Shown here piece after piece: positions 39,672-48,582 of a DNA stretch of 64,000 nucleotides (the first letter of the stretch is position 1; every line of letters begins with the position of its first letter). Position numbers and translations under genes: made by a program. Below the pieces are notes generated by a model. That model did not search any database, was not told the DNA's origin, and was given only the letters and a program-made list of their open reading frames with translations. Source of the DNA: Vibrio sp. RE86 (GTDB lineage Bacteria; Pseudomonadota; Gammaproteobacteria; Enterobacterales; Vibrionaceae); the NCBI RefSeq assembly GCF_013114545.1, contig NZ_VTXI01000005.1, forward strand, positions 186,001-250,000, given 5' to 3'.

Positions 39672-40460
39672 CTAGTAACCCACTAGAATAAATAGCTCAC
39701 CACTTTTGGCGACAGAAACGGCACCGTTAAGCGTGCCGTTTTTTTTATACTGCACCAAAAGCTTTTTCACTATAGGTTTAACCTGTGACTCCGTCATTCC
39801 GACTTTAAGTTCTGGCTCGTAAAGCAGTTTAAGTAAAACAACATCAAGTGGGGAAAGAAGATCCTCGGGAGTATTGTCGTTAAAAATTGACGGATAGGCG
39901 CTGTCAGAATCGTTAGGTAAGCCGAGTACTTGGGTAATCTCTTCGACAATGCAGGCCAGCAACTTACCTTGTTCTCTTGCCTGGTCGACCGGAATAATAA
40001 TAGCGGCAGAGTGAATTGAACTGTCACGATTTTTCCTAAAACCTGCTTTACAAATCGCCCCTTTAATATTCTTCAGAGAGGATGTTCCCATCTCGCGTTC
40101 TATGTCTTCCCGCCACAATGATTCACGAGTGTAGACCCAGATGATATTGGCTTGTTCTCGAGTTGATACTCGCTCGATTGGGTGGCCAGTAATCTGGCTC
40201 AAATGGTTGAGGTGAGCATTGGTTAATGAGTCATGGAGTTCTTTATCATCAACCCGATGTTGAACCCAAATTTTGATGGGCTGACGCCATTTCATCAGAG
40301 GCTTTTTGCCCTCGGAATACTCGTTACGCAGTGCGACATTGATGAACGCTGTTGAGACAAATTGGGGATCAAGCCACGTTTGCTGAGTGGTGTAAGCAAA
40401 CCCACCAAAAGAGAAAGTCAGTACAGAAAACGCCAATATTGTTGATGCTATCCTTAGCAT
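39672..40460 (-). CDS. DUF2927 family secreted protein with a degenerate metalloprotease-like motif
   Basis: 262 residues with a signal peptide (MLRIASTILAFSVLTFSFGGFA). The mature part begins FVSTAFINVALRNEY and contains CIVEEITQVLGLPNDSD, YPSIFND and SPLDVVLLKLLYEPELKVGM, the DUF2927 pattern. EEITQ occupies the place of the HExxH zinc motif in related peptidase folds, so a peptidase activity is not supported. Two cysteines (AICKAGF and LLACIVEE) may bond in the periplasm. It is convergent with the DUF2750 gene and ends 5 bases from it. Confidence 0.78.
   Translation of the reverse strand: MLRIASTILAFSVLTFSFGGFAYTTQQTWLDPQFVSTAFINVALRNEYSEGKKPLMKWRQPIKIWVQHRVDDKELHDSLTNAHLNHLSQITGHPIERVSTREQANIIWVYTRESLWREDIEREMGTSSLKNIKGAICKAGFRKNRDSSIHSAAIIIPVDQAREQGKLLACIVEEITQVLGLPNDSDSAYPSIFNDNTPEDLLSPLDVVLLKLLYEPELKVGMTESQVKPIVKKLLVQYKKNGTLNGAVSVAKSGELFILVGY
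39717..39746 (+). terminator. Terminator inside the 3' end of the convergent DUF2927 gene
   Basis: AACGGCAC and GTGCCGTT pair over an 8-base loop and are followed by T on the plus strand. It lies 50-80 bases past the DUF2750 stop but within the coding part of the minus-strand DUF2927 gene. Confidence 0.8.
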
Positions 40461-40468
40461 AACGAATC

Positions 40469-41254
40469 CTATTTAAAACAAGTCGCTTTGTTGAAGTGGC
40501 TCTCGACTAAACGTTGTGTGATAGGGTGAGCAGGGCAAGTGAGTATCTGATGAGTTTCCCCCGCTTCTACTACGTTCCCCTCGTGCATCACCATGACTTT
40601 ATCTGTGATGTGTTTCACTACGCCAATATGCTGAGACACATAGATAAAGGAGACGCCCATCTCTTCTTGAAGCTCGAGAAATAGGTTGATGATTTGCGAG
40701 CGCATAGCCATGTCTAAGCCGTTTAGTGCTTCGTCTGCGACAATAACTGAAGGTTGCAGAATCAACGCTCTAGCAAGGCAGACACGCTGTTTTTGACCCG
40801 TAGCTAACATTTGCGGATAGAAATAAGCGTGCTCAGGTAACAACCCAACTCGTAGAAGCGTCTCTTTAACGCGCTTTATTCGTGCCTCTGGAGGCATGTT
40901 GGTATTTCGCTTAAGTGGACCTTCCAAAATACGACCAATTTGGATCCTTGGATTTAAAGAGGTGTTTGGATCTTGGAAAATCATTCGAATCAGCTTACAG
41001 CGAGTCGAATAGTCTTTATGTTCCAGAAGCTCGCCATTCACGCGAATCTCGCCAGATGACGGTTCTACCACACCCGCTAGCATTCTAGCCAACGTCGACT
41101 TTCCTGACCCATTTTGGCCAATAAACCCAATCGTTTGTCCTGCTTCTAAGCTGAAGCTAACGGGTTTCACCGCCTCCTGAACCTTTTTACGGAAAAGGCC
41201 TGAACGCGTCACAAACGACTTAGATAGGTCGCTGACTTCAAGTAATGCACTCAT
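40469..41254 (-). CDS. sapF: Peptide ABC transporter ATP-binding protein SapF
   Basis: A 261-residue ABC ATPase of the oligopeptide (Dpp/Opp) type. Walker A is [12 protein letters not shown], the signature region [14 protein letters not shown], Walker [13 protein letters not shown] and the H-loop SQHIG. The signature reads ATGQ instead of LSGGQ, as in other SapF proteins. The start at 41254 ([10 protein letters not shown]) overlaps the sapD stop; upstream in-frame codons run through sapD and are rejected. It is the last gene of sapABCDF. Confidence 0.93.
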   Translation of the reverse strand: MSALLEVSDLSKSFVTRSGLFRKKVQEAVKPVSFSLEAGQTIGFIGQNGSGKSTLARMLAGVVEPSSGEIRVNGELLEHKDYSTRCKLIRMIFQDPNTSLNPRIQIGRILEGPLKRNTNMPPEARIKRVKETLLRVGLLPEHAYFYPQMLATGQKQRVCLARALILQPSVIVADEALNGLDMAMRSQIINLFLELQEEMGVSFIYVSQHIGVVKHITDKVMVMHEGNVVEAGETHQILTCPAHPITQRLVESHFNKATCFK

Positions 41255-42264
41255 GCTTTTTTCTTCTCCCGCTCTTTTGGCGTGTGATTCAATGGGAAGT
41301 GACAAGCGAACTTGTGATTTTTGATACGACGTGTCATCGGAATCTCTACACATTGGCGCTGAGCATAAGGGCAACGAGGGCCCAATCGACAACCAATTGG
41401 TAAGTGCTGAAGCGGTGGAATCGTTCCTGGTAATGACTGAAGTTTCTCTTTATGAGGGATCCAGTCATTGAAATCAGGCATCGCTTTCAGTAGCGCGACC
41501 GTGTAAGGATGCTTAGGTTTATCTAACAGTTTTTTAGTATCAGCAGACTCAACTGACTGACCGCAGTACATAACGGTGATACGAGTTGCCCATTGTGTAA
41601 TGGTCGTCAAATCGTGGCCGATCAACATGATCGACGTGTTATGAAGTTGGTTCATTCGGCTGAGCAAACGCAAGATCTGTGATTGCGTGATAGGGTCAAG
41701 ATCGTTGGTTGGTTCATCTGCGATCAACAACTTTGGCTTGGCCGCGATCGCCATTGCGATCATGATCTTTTGACATTCCCCGTCAGTTAACTCATAAGGA
41801 TAACTGTGCATCACACGGTGGTGGTCTTTAATACCGACTTTGTGAAGTAGGGTGACAGCTTGCTTTTTCCGCCATTTGAAGCGCTCCCACCATTTCCCCT
41901 CAAATGAGCGAGATGGGATGGCTTCAATCAACTGACGACCGACTTCTTCCGATGGATCTAAACAGGTTGAAGGCTCCTGAAAGATCATGGCAATATCACG
42001 CGCAATAACACGTCGACGCTCTTTTGGTGTGAGCTGAAGTAAATCGACATTACCCAGTCGCATGCGGTCTGCAGTGACTTTCCAGTTCTCTTTACAAACG
42101 CCAACAATCGCTTTAGCCACCAAGCTCTTACCAGAACCTGATTCGCCTACTAAACCACGAATCTCACCTTCGTTCAGAGTCAAGCTCATACGATCGACAG
42201 CTTTCATTAACCCTTGCGGAGTTTCAATCTCAATCGTTAAATGTCGAATATCGAGTAATGGCAT
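41251..42264 (-). CDS. sapD: Peptide ABC transporter ATP-binding protein SapD
   Basis: A 337-residue ABC ATPase paired with SapF. Walker [14 protein letters not shown], Walker [14 protein letters not shown], signature [11 protein letters not shown], then the C-terminal oligopeptide-type extension with cysteines ([17 protein letters not shown]) that may hold a cluster in this family. The SAP system handles antimicrobial peptides and putrescine, and SapD also affects potassium uptake by Trk. It overlaps sapC by one base and sapF by four. Confidence 0.94.
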   Translation of the reverse strand: MPLLDIRHLTIEIETPQGLMKAVDRMSLTLNEGEIRGLVGESGSGKSLVAKAIVGVCKENWKVTADRMRLGNVDLLQLTPKERRRVIARDIAMIFQEPSTCLDPSEEVGRQLIEAIPSRSFEGKWWERFKWRKKQAVTLLHKVGIKDHHRVMHSYPYELTDGECQKIMIAMAIAAKPKLLIADEPTNDLDPITQSQILRLLSRMNQLHNTSIMLIGHDLTTITQWATRITVMYCGQSVESADTKKLLDKPKHPYTVALLKAMPDFNDWIPHKEKLQSLPGTIPPLQHLPIGCRLGPRCPYAQRQCVEIPMTRRIKNHKFACHFPLNHTPKEREKKKA

Positions 42265-43151
42265 TATTCAATCCCCGCATTCAGAGCTTGACGTACACCT
42301 TCACCTACAAGGTTGATGACAATAACCGTAAACATAATGGCTAGACCTGGCAGGGTTACTGTCCAAGGTGCTAAGTAAATAAGCTCAACGGAGTCACCTA
42401 GAATTGCGCCCCATTCTGTACTTGGTGCTTGCGCTCCCAAACCTAAAAAGCCTAACGCCGTAATATCTAGAATAGCAATGGAGAGGGCGAGGGTAACTTC
42501 TGAAGCGATAACGACCAAAATATTGGGCAATATTGAATTCCACAGAAGGTAAAAGTCATTTGCGCCATCGAGTCGAGCCGCCATGATGTAGTCTTTTTCG
42601 ACCTCTGTGTGCACAGCAATGTAGACCGAGCGAATGAAGCGAGGGATCAGAGCCAGACAGATCGCGAGTAAAATGTTGAACTCACCGAAGCCTAAAAAGG
42701 CGACAAATATGATCGCAAGCAGTAGGGACGGGATAGACATGACCGTATCAAGTAGGTGGTTTAGCGTACTTGAAAGTAAACCTTTCGTCATACCGGCTAG
42801 AACACCAATAAAGCAGCCGACGATAGCCGCAATCGCTGTGATGATCACTGCTGCGCCAAAGGTGAGTTGAGAGCCTTCAATAAGACGCGAAAGAATGTCT
42901 CGACCTAGGTCATCAGTGCCTAAAAAGTACTCAACGGTACCCGCTGGGTTCCACGAAGGTGGAATAAGGAGTTCACCAGTTTGTGCTTGTGGGTCATGAG
43001 GCGTAAGCCATGGTGAAACAAGCGTAATCACAATGATTAGCGCTAAACACCAAAGTCCGAACATGGCTAGATTATTCGCGCGATAACTGCGCCAGAATCG
43101 CTCTAGTTGAGTAGGAATGCGTTCTTCTTGGTAGACGTTATCGGTGAGCAT
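42264..43151 (-). CDS. sapC: Peptide ABC transporter permease SapC
   Basis: A 295-residue inner-membrane permease of the DppC type. An N-terminal segment is followed by a periplasmic loop ([30 protein letters not shown]) and the five-helix permease core with the EAA-like loop [21 protein letters not shown]. It overlaps sapB by 14 bases. Confidence 0.94.
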   Translation of the reverse strand: MLTDNVYQEERIPTQLERFWRSYRANNLAMFGLWCLALIIVITLVSPWLTPHDPQAQTGELLIPPSWNPAGTVEYFLGTDDLGRDILSRLIEGSQLTFGAAVIITAIAAIVGCFIGVLAGMTKGLLSSTLNHLLDTVMSIPSLLLAIIFVAFLGFGEFNILLAICLALIPRFIRSVYIAVHTEVEKDYIMAARLDGANDFYLLWNSILPNILVVIASEVTLALSIAILDITALGFLGLGAQAPSTEWGAILGDSVELIYLAPWTVTLPGLAIMFTVIVINLVGEGVRQALNAGIE

Positions 43152-44100
43152 ACCACTCTTTCCTTACCAATGGGTTGATCATTGCGCCGATCAAATCCGA
43201 TAGAATATTTGCCGTGAGAACCAAGGTCGCAACTACGATTACACCCGCTTGAATAGCAACGTAGTCTTGGTTTGAAAGCGCATCAAGCAGCCAGCGACCA
43301 ATACCAGGCCAGTTAAAAATGGACTCAGTAATAATCGCAAGGGTCAACATACTTGAAAGCTGGACACCAATCTTCGGAATGATAGGGGGGATCGCGTTAC
43401 GCAGGACATGTTGGGTAACGATTTCATGAGTCGATAAACCTTTGATACGCGCTGCTCGAATGTAGTTTTGTCCCATGACTTCAGCCACTGAAGTACGCAT
43501 TAAGCCAACGACCTGAGTTGTCGGTGCGAGAGCAAGAACCAAACACGGCAGAATAAGGTGCTCAATCACGCTTTGAAGGGCGTGAGCTCGATATGCGCCG
43601 TCAGCGAAAAAGGCATCGATTAACGCAAAACCGGTTATGTGGTCAATTTGATACAGTAAATCGTAGCGCCCCGCGACCGGGAAAATTTCGAAATGCAGTG
43701 AGAAGATCATAATCATCAACAGTGCAATCCAAAACAGCGGTGCTGAATACCCTGACATTGAAGTAAAAGAGATCGCGGTATCAATCCATTTGCCTTGTTT
43801 CATGCCTGCGATGGTACCAAGTGGAATACCAATCAACAGAGAAATCACAAAGGCAATTAAACACAACTCTAATGTTGCTGGGAATACGACTCTTAGCTCG
43901 TCAATAATGGGAATTCCAGCACTCGTAACGCCAAAATTGAGCTGCATAAGCTCACCTAAATAGTCTAACCAACCGCTCCAGAACTCCTGTATTACCCAAG
44001 GTGAGTTTGGTTCTAAGCGTAAAATACTAAAGCCCACCATGGTGAGAATGAGCAGAGTAATAATGAAAAGATTCAGGCGTCTCACTGTGTAAAGTAGCAT
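43138..44100 (-). CDS. sapB: Peptide ABC transporter permease SapB
   Basis: A 320-residue permease of the DppB type with about six segments and the EAA loop RAARIKGLSTHEIVTQHVLRN. The C-terminal half is typical: IGVQLSSMLTLAIITESIFNWPGIGRWLLDAL. Its start codon shares one base with the sapA stop, which indicates tight coupling. Confidence 0.94.
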   Translation of the reverse strand: MLLYTVRRLNLFIITLLILTMVGFSILRLEPNSPWVIQEFWSGWLDYLGELMQLNFGVTSAGIPIIDELRVVFPATLELCLIAFVISLLIGIPLGTIAGMKQGKWIDTAISFTSMSGYSAPLFWIALLMIMIFSLHFEIFPVAGRYDLLYQIDHITGFALIDAFFADGAYRAHALQSVIEHLILPCLVLALAPTTQVVGLMRTSVAEVMGQNYIRAARIKGLSTHEIVTQHVLRNAIPPIIPKIGVQLSSMLTLAIITESIFNWPGIGRWLLDALSNQDYVAIQAGVIVVATLVLTANILSDLIGAMINPLVRKEWYAHR

Positions 44101-45719
44101 TAGTTCACCCTCTCTACAGCGTCAAATGGTTGCGCATTAAATGGACTGACTTTGAACCCTTTTAAAGAGACGTCATGGGCTTGCAACTGCATGCCATGGT
44201 TAAGTGGAATCACAGGAAACTCTTCATTAAGAATGTTTTGCGCTTGCTTGTACAAGTTAAGGCGATAGCGTGGTTTATCAACTTCTAGCGCTAGGTCGAG
44301 CAAAAAGTCGAAGTCAGGGTTACACCAACTTGAAACGTTAAGCCCCGCACGTTCAGACCCACATGAGAGTAGTGGTCGCAAAAAGTTGTCCGGGTCGCCC
44401 GTGTTAGCAATCCAACCTGTTAGGTACAAGTCGATATTGGTGTCGTCATTTAAATTGGAACGTACGAATCGATCGTCGGTTACCAACTTCAGTGTAATGC
44501 CGACATCTGCAAGGTTTGCTTGTATCAACTCGGCGGTTTTCCGAGGACTTGGATTAAAGGCTCGAGGCTCCAAAGGTACTGACATGGTCAATTCCAAACC
44601 CTTGCTGTAACCAGCGTCACGCAATAAGGCAATTGCGTAGTTACGGTCATAACGAATCTGAACAGCGTCTTTATGATACGCCCAAGATGAAGGTGGAAGT
44701 ACAGAGTAGGCCTGACTTCCGGTACCGTAGTAAACCGAATCGAGAATATTCTGTCGGTTAATCGCGTAATTCAGAGCTTTTCTTACACGTGCATCATTGA
44801 GCGCTGGGTGGGCAGTATTCACAGCAACAAAAGAGATATTCATCGCAGGTTTAGCCGTTAGTTCAATGTTGTCATGACGTTCAATGATTGGCAGTTGGCT
44901 AGAGAGTGGGGAATTAAGTACGTCGCACTCTTGGCGTAACAGTTTCGCTAGGGTGCCTGTTCCGCGCTGTGAAATATCAAATACGACCTGGTTCATTTTA
45001 GGTTGCGCTTTCCAGTATTGGCGGTGGCGCTTTAGACGAATCAAGTCATTCACTTGGTACTCAGCAAGGTAGAAAGGTCCTGTGCCTACAGGGTGGCTAT
45101 CCAGCATGCCTTTTTCATCAGCCAGCTCGAGTTGCCCAGCATACTCTTTAGAATGAATAACGGCATGGCTAGTGGCAATATTCGATAAAAAGCTGTTATC
45201 AGGTCGGCTAAGGGTAAACTTCACCTTGTATTGAGAGAGTGCAACGACATCAACAACAAGGTTTTGAAAATCGATTCCGCTAAACCACGGGTAGAGCCCA
45301 CTTCCGACATAATGGAAAGGGTTTGAGCTGTCTATGATACGACGAAAGCTGAATACCACGTCTTCAGCGTTCATGGTACGAGAAGGGGTGAACCAAGCCG
45401 TGTTTTGGAACGCGACCCCTTTTCTAAGAGTAAAAGTGTACTCTGTGCCTGCTTGGTTAACTTGCCAGTCGGTAGCAAGGCTAGGGACAGGTTGATAGCT
45501 TTGGTTATCAAGGGTCAGCAGGGTATTAAAAAGCTGTGGGCTTAGGGTTTCAGGCGTGATGCCGCTATCCACTAATTGTGGATTAAACGTTGAAGGGCCA
45601 CTTTGGCCACAATAGACAAATCCTTTTTGACGGATTTTGTCATGATCGATCTCTTCACCACAGCCAACCAGCAGGCCGAGGCCAAATAAACCTAATGTAA
45701 ATCGAATGAATGCTTTCAT
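44100..45719 (-). CDS. sapA: Peptide-binding lipoprotein SapA
   Basis: A 539-residue substrate-binding protein of SBP family 5. The start at 45719 gives a lipoprotein signal (MKAFIRFTLGLFGLG then LLVGCGEE). A longer frame adds 14 residues that spoil the signal. Family landmarks are FNPQLVDSGITPETL, LATDWQVNQAGTEYTFTLRKGVAF and DARVRKALNYAINRQ. Lipidation would tether it to a membrane, unlike the free periplasmic SapA of enterics. First gene of sapABCDF, downstream of pspF on the same strand. Confidence 0.92.
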   Translation of the reverse strand: MKAFIRFTLGLFGLGLLVGCGEEIDHDKIRQKGFVYCGQSGPSTFNPQLVDSGITPETLSPQLFNTLLTLDNQSYQPVPSLATDWQVNQAGTEYTFTLRKGVAFQNTAWFTPSRTMNAEDVVFSFRRIIDSSNPFHYVGSGLYPWFSGIDFQNLVVDVVALSQYKVKFTLSRPDNSFLSNIATSHAVIHSKEYAGQLELADEKGMLDSHPVGTGPFYLAEYQVNDLIRLKRHRQYWKAQPKMNQVVFDISQRGTGTLAKLLRQECDVLNSPLSSQLPIIERHDNIELTAKPAMNISFVAVNTAHPALNDARVRKALNYAINRQNILDSVYYGTGSQAYSVLPPSSWAYHKDAVQIRYDRNYAIALLRDAGYSKGLELTMSVPLEPRAFNPSPRKTAELIQANLADVGITLKLVTDDRFVRSNLNDDTNIDLYLTGWIANTGDPDNFLRPLLSCGSERAGLNVSSWCNPDFDFLLDLALEVDKPRYRLNLYKQAQNILNEEFPVIPLNHGMQLQAHDVSLKGFKVSPFNAQPFDAVERVN

Positions 45720-45833
45720 AGAAAGAACTTGTCTGAGACAAAGCACAATGGAACTCACCATTATGCCTTAATATCCTTATAATTTACCACTATTTACCTA
45801 AGTAAACCAAAGTAAAACCACACTTTGGGTAAG

Positions 45834-46826
45834 CTAACTCTCATTGGTTATATCGTACTTTCTGACCATGCCGCGAAGTTGGTGGTAGCTTAGTCCCAAT
45901 AGGTCTGCCGCCTTACGTTGATTGAATTGGCTTTGATTCAAGGCTGATTTAAGTATGAGTTGGTCTTGCTCTTCTTGCCACTGTTTGTAATTGATAGGAA
46001 AAGTAAAAGCAGGTTGAGTCGATGTTTGCTCTTCATTGTTCGGTTCAGGTTGCGTCTCCCAGCCTGACTGAAATGGATCGAAGATGAGATTTTCAATAGG
46101 TGTCTCTTGTTGACCATGTTGATAGACCGCACGTTCGATGACGTTTTTCAATTCACGGACATTACCCGGCCAAGCATAGCTCAGCAGGCTATTTTCCGCT
46201 TGCGAGCTAAAGCCGACAAAGTAGTCAAAACCCAACTCTCGACACATTTTGATTGCATAGTATTCCGCAAGGAGCATGATGTCTTCCTTACGTTCTCTCA
46301 GCGGTGGAAGATGAATGACATCAAACGCTAAACGGTCGAGCAGATCGGCTCTAAATTCCCCGCTTTTAGCCATTTCTGGTAGGTTCGCATTAGTCGCACA
46401 AACCAGCCTTACATTCGCATTAAGGAGTTGGTGACCACCCACACGCTCGTACTGGCCATATTCGATGACACGAAGCAGCTTTTCTTGTACTAGTAGTGGT
46501 GCTGTTGCGAGCTCGTCCAAAAAAAGTGTTCCGTTTTCAGCACGTTCGAATCGACCCTTATGGCGACCTTTTGAGCCCGTAAACGCACCTTGTTCATGAC
46601 CAAACAGTTCGGAATCAATCAGCCCTTCACTCAGCGTAGAGCAGTTTAATGAGATTAATGGCTGATCCCACCGCTTCGATAAGTAGTGCAAGCGTTGGGC
46701 AATGAGCTCTTTACCGGTTCCGCGTTCACCGATAATAAGAACCGGACGCTCGATTGCGGCCAACTTAGAGACTTTATCGAGCACAGCCAGAAAGGCAGGT
46801 GACTCGCCGATAAGATTTTGCTGCAT
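45834..46826 (-). CDS. pspF: Psp operon transcriptional activator PspF
   Basis: A sigma-54 activator of 330 residues without a receiver domain. Its AAA+ domain has Walker A GERGTGKE (33-40), the sigma-54 contact loop GAFTGSK (about 79-85), ENGTLFLDE (Walker B) and the arginine-finger region. The C-terminal helix-turn-helix is NQRKAADLLGLSYHQLRGMVRK. PspF is held inactive by PspA and drives pspABC. It is divergent from pspA, the usual arrangement. Confidence 0.95.
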   Translation of the reverse strand: MQQNLIGESPAFLAVLDKVSKLAAIERPVLIIGERGTGKELIAQRLHYLSKRWDQPLISLNCSTLSEGLIDSELFGHEQGAFTGSKGRHKGRFERAENGTLFLDELATAPLLVQEKLLRVIEYGQYERVGGHQLLNANVRLVCATNANLPEMAKSGEFRADLLDRLAFDVIHLPPLRERKEDIMLLAEYYAIKMCRELGFDYFVGFSSQAENSLLSYAWPGNVRELKNVIERAVYQHGQQETPIENLIFDPFQSGWETQPEPNNEEQTSTQPAFTFPINYKQWQEEQDQLILKSALNQSQFNQRKAADLLGLSYHQLRGMVRKYDITNES

Positions 46827-46935
46827 ACAAACACTCCGTGGTGAAATTTACCAACTATCGGTTAAATTCATCACATATCGATTTGGCTTTCAATGCTGAA
46901 TTTATTAAGTTAATGATTTATATAGAAATTAAACT

Positions 46936-46951
46936 TGGCACGTTACTTGGA
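46936..46951 (+). promoter_or_regulatory. Sigma-54 promoter of pspABC
   Basis: TGGCACG-TTAC-TTGGA carries the GG of the -24 element and a -12 element TTGG in place of the consensus TTGC; the E. coli pspA promoter also departs from consensus at the -12 element. It sits 75-90 bases before pspA and downstream of room for PspF enhancer sites. Confidence 0.82.
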
Positions 46952-47025
46952 ACACTATTTGTGAAACCAAATGAATCTGGGGCGTGGATGTCACGCACCA
47001 ACTAAAACCAATAAGGAGCTCAGCT

Positions 47026-47694
47026 ATGGGTATTTTTTCTCGATTTGCAGACATCGTTAATTCAAACATCAGTGCTCTTTTAGATAAGGCAGAAGATCCT
47101 GAAAAGATGATTCGCCTAATCATCCAAGAAATGGAAGACACACTTGTCGAAGTGCGTACTAACTCCGCCAAAGCGATTGCTGATAAGAAAGAGTTGGCAC
47201 GCAAAGTGGAATCGATTGACGCGACCATTGAAGAGTGGCAACAAAAGGCAACTTTGGCGCTAACCAAACAGCGTGAAGATTTGGCTCGTGCAGCGTTAAT
47301 CGAAAAGCAAAAACTGCAAGACATGTTAAAAGGCTTGCATACAGAACAAACGCTAGTGGAAGAGACGATTGAAAAACTCACCGGCGAAATCAGCAAGCTA
47401 GAGACAAAAATCACGGAAACACGTGCAAAGCAGCAAGCTCTTGCTATTCGTAGTCAAACGGCTTCAAACCGTCGTGACGTGCAAAAGCATCTTCATACTG
47501 CTCGAACTAGCGAAGCGATGGCTAAGTTTGAGCAATACTCGCGTAAAATTGATGAGATGGAAGCAGAAGCAGACTTATACGCTAAAACTGGCAATGCAAA
47601 ATCTCTCGATCAAGAGTTCGCTGAACTACAAGCTCAAGATGAGATTGAGCAAGAGCTAGAGAAACTGAAAAAGCAAATGGAAGAGAAAAAGTAA
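47026..47694 (+). CDS. pspA: Phage shock protein A
   Basis: A 222-residue coiled-coil protein of the PspA/IM30 (ESCRT-III-like) family. It opens MGIFSRFADIVNSNISALLDKAEDPEKMIRL, a membrane-binding amphipathic helix and PspF-contact region, then long heptad helices to the C terminus. It binds PspF in the resting state and supports the stressed membrane when released. The ATG at 47026 with AAGGAG upstream is preferred to an in-frame codon 42 bases earlier. Confidence 0.97.
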   Translation: MGIFSRFADIVNSNISALLDKAEDPEKMIRLIIQEMEDTLVEVRTNSAKAIADKKELARKVESIDATIEEWQQKATLALTKQREDLARAALIEKQKLQDMLKGLHTEQTLVEETIEKLTGEISKLETKITETRAKQQALAIRSQTASNRRDVQKHLHTARTSEAMAKFEQYSRKIDEMEAEADLYAKTGNAKSLDQEFAELQAQDEIEQELEKLKKQMEEKK

Positions 47695-47773
47695 TTTCTG
47701 TCTGTTTTTGTTAGTTTAGCTAGGTTGGTAAGTGGGGATGAGTGCTCACTTACCTCATTATAAGGAGTTGTCT

Positions 47774-48007
47774 ATGTCGTCATTTCTCATTGCTGGTCCA
47801 CTGATTGTTTTTTTGATCTTTGTAGCCCCTTTGTGGCTTTTCTTGCACTACCGCAGCAAAAAAAATGCGAGTACGGGGTTATCTCAAGAAGATCTACAGC
47901 GTTTAGAGTCTTTGTCTGATAAAGCGGAAAAGATGCAAAAGCGAGTGGAAACGTTAGAGCGTATTTTGGATTCAGAAACACCAACCTGGAGGCGCCGATA
48001 TGAATAA
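47774..48007 (+). CDS. pspB: Phage shock protein B
   Basis: A 77-residue membrane protein with an N-terminal segment (LIAGPLIVFLIFVAPLWLFLHY) followed by a coiled-coil tail containing LQRLESLSDKAEKMQKRVETLERIL. With PspC it senses envelope stress and recruits PspA. The ATG at 47774 has AAGGAG 6 bases upstream. Its end overlaps pspC by 8 bases. Confidence 0.95.
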   Translation: MSSFLIAGPLIVFLIFVAPLWLFLHYRSKKNASTGLSQEDLQRLESLSDKAEKMQKRVETLERILDSETPTWRRRYE

Positions 48008-48389
48008 GCGAGAGCTGTTTAGAGATACAACTAATGGCAAGATCAGCGGTGTTTGCGCGGGTTTGGCTAACTACTTCTCTCTTGAAGTATGGCTAGTCAG
48101 GATCTTGGTGATTTCTGCTGCTTTATTGGGTGGTAGCTTCCTTGTCTTGCTAGCGTATATTGCTATGACATTAATGCTTGAAAAGCAGCCTGCAAACTAT
48201 GTCGAAGCAATGAAAGCGGAACAAGACCACAAGTTGAAGAATAAGCCTTGGAAACAGGGTCAAACGCCAGATGTGCTACTCAATACTATTGAAAAAGACT
48301 TTGAGCAGCTTGAAGTGAAAGTTAGAGGGTTAGAAGCGTACGTTACCTCAGATGCTTTTAAGGTTGACCGAGAATTTAAAACGCTTTGA
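48000..48389 (+). CDS. pspC: Phage shock protein C
   Basis: A 129-residue PspC-domain protein: ELFRDTTNGKISGVCAGLANYFSLEVWLVRILV, then a transmembrane helix (SAALLGGSFLVLLAYIAMTLML) and a helical tail. It is the partner of PspB in sensing. The start lies within the end of pspB, so translation is coupled. No obvious terminator follows. Confidence 0.95.
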   Translation: MNKRELFRDTTNGKISGVCAGLANYFSLEVWLVRILVISAALLGGSFLVLLAYIAMTLMLEKQPANYVEAMKAEQDHKLKNKPWKQGQTPDVLLNTIEKDFEQLEVKVRGLEAYVTSDAFKVDREFKTL

Positions 48390-48548
48390 TCGCGAGACCT
48401 ATTTGACGTGTTAGTAGCGGTAGTGATTAACAATCGTACCAAGGCATTAACTTAAAACTGCGACTGTATCCCCATATAAAGGCAAATTACTAATTTTCAT
48501 AAGAATTTAGTATTTTGTCGGTGGAAGTCACGTTAGCATTCATCTATC

Positions 48549-48569
48549 TTTGTAACTAATAGCTACAAA
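48549..48569. promoter_or_regulatory. 21-base palindrome just upstream of the RND operon
   Basis: TTTGTA-A-CTA-A-TAG-C-TACAAA is a palindrome broken by one mismatched pair, 14 bases before the ATG at 48583. It has the size and symmetry of a TetR-type operator, or it could fold over the ribosome site. No TetR gene is next to it in this window. Confidence 0.5.
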
Positions 48570-48582
48570 TGGATGATTGACT

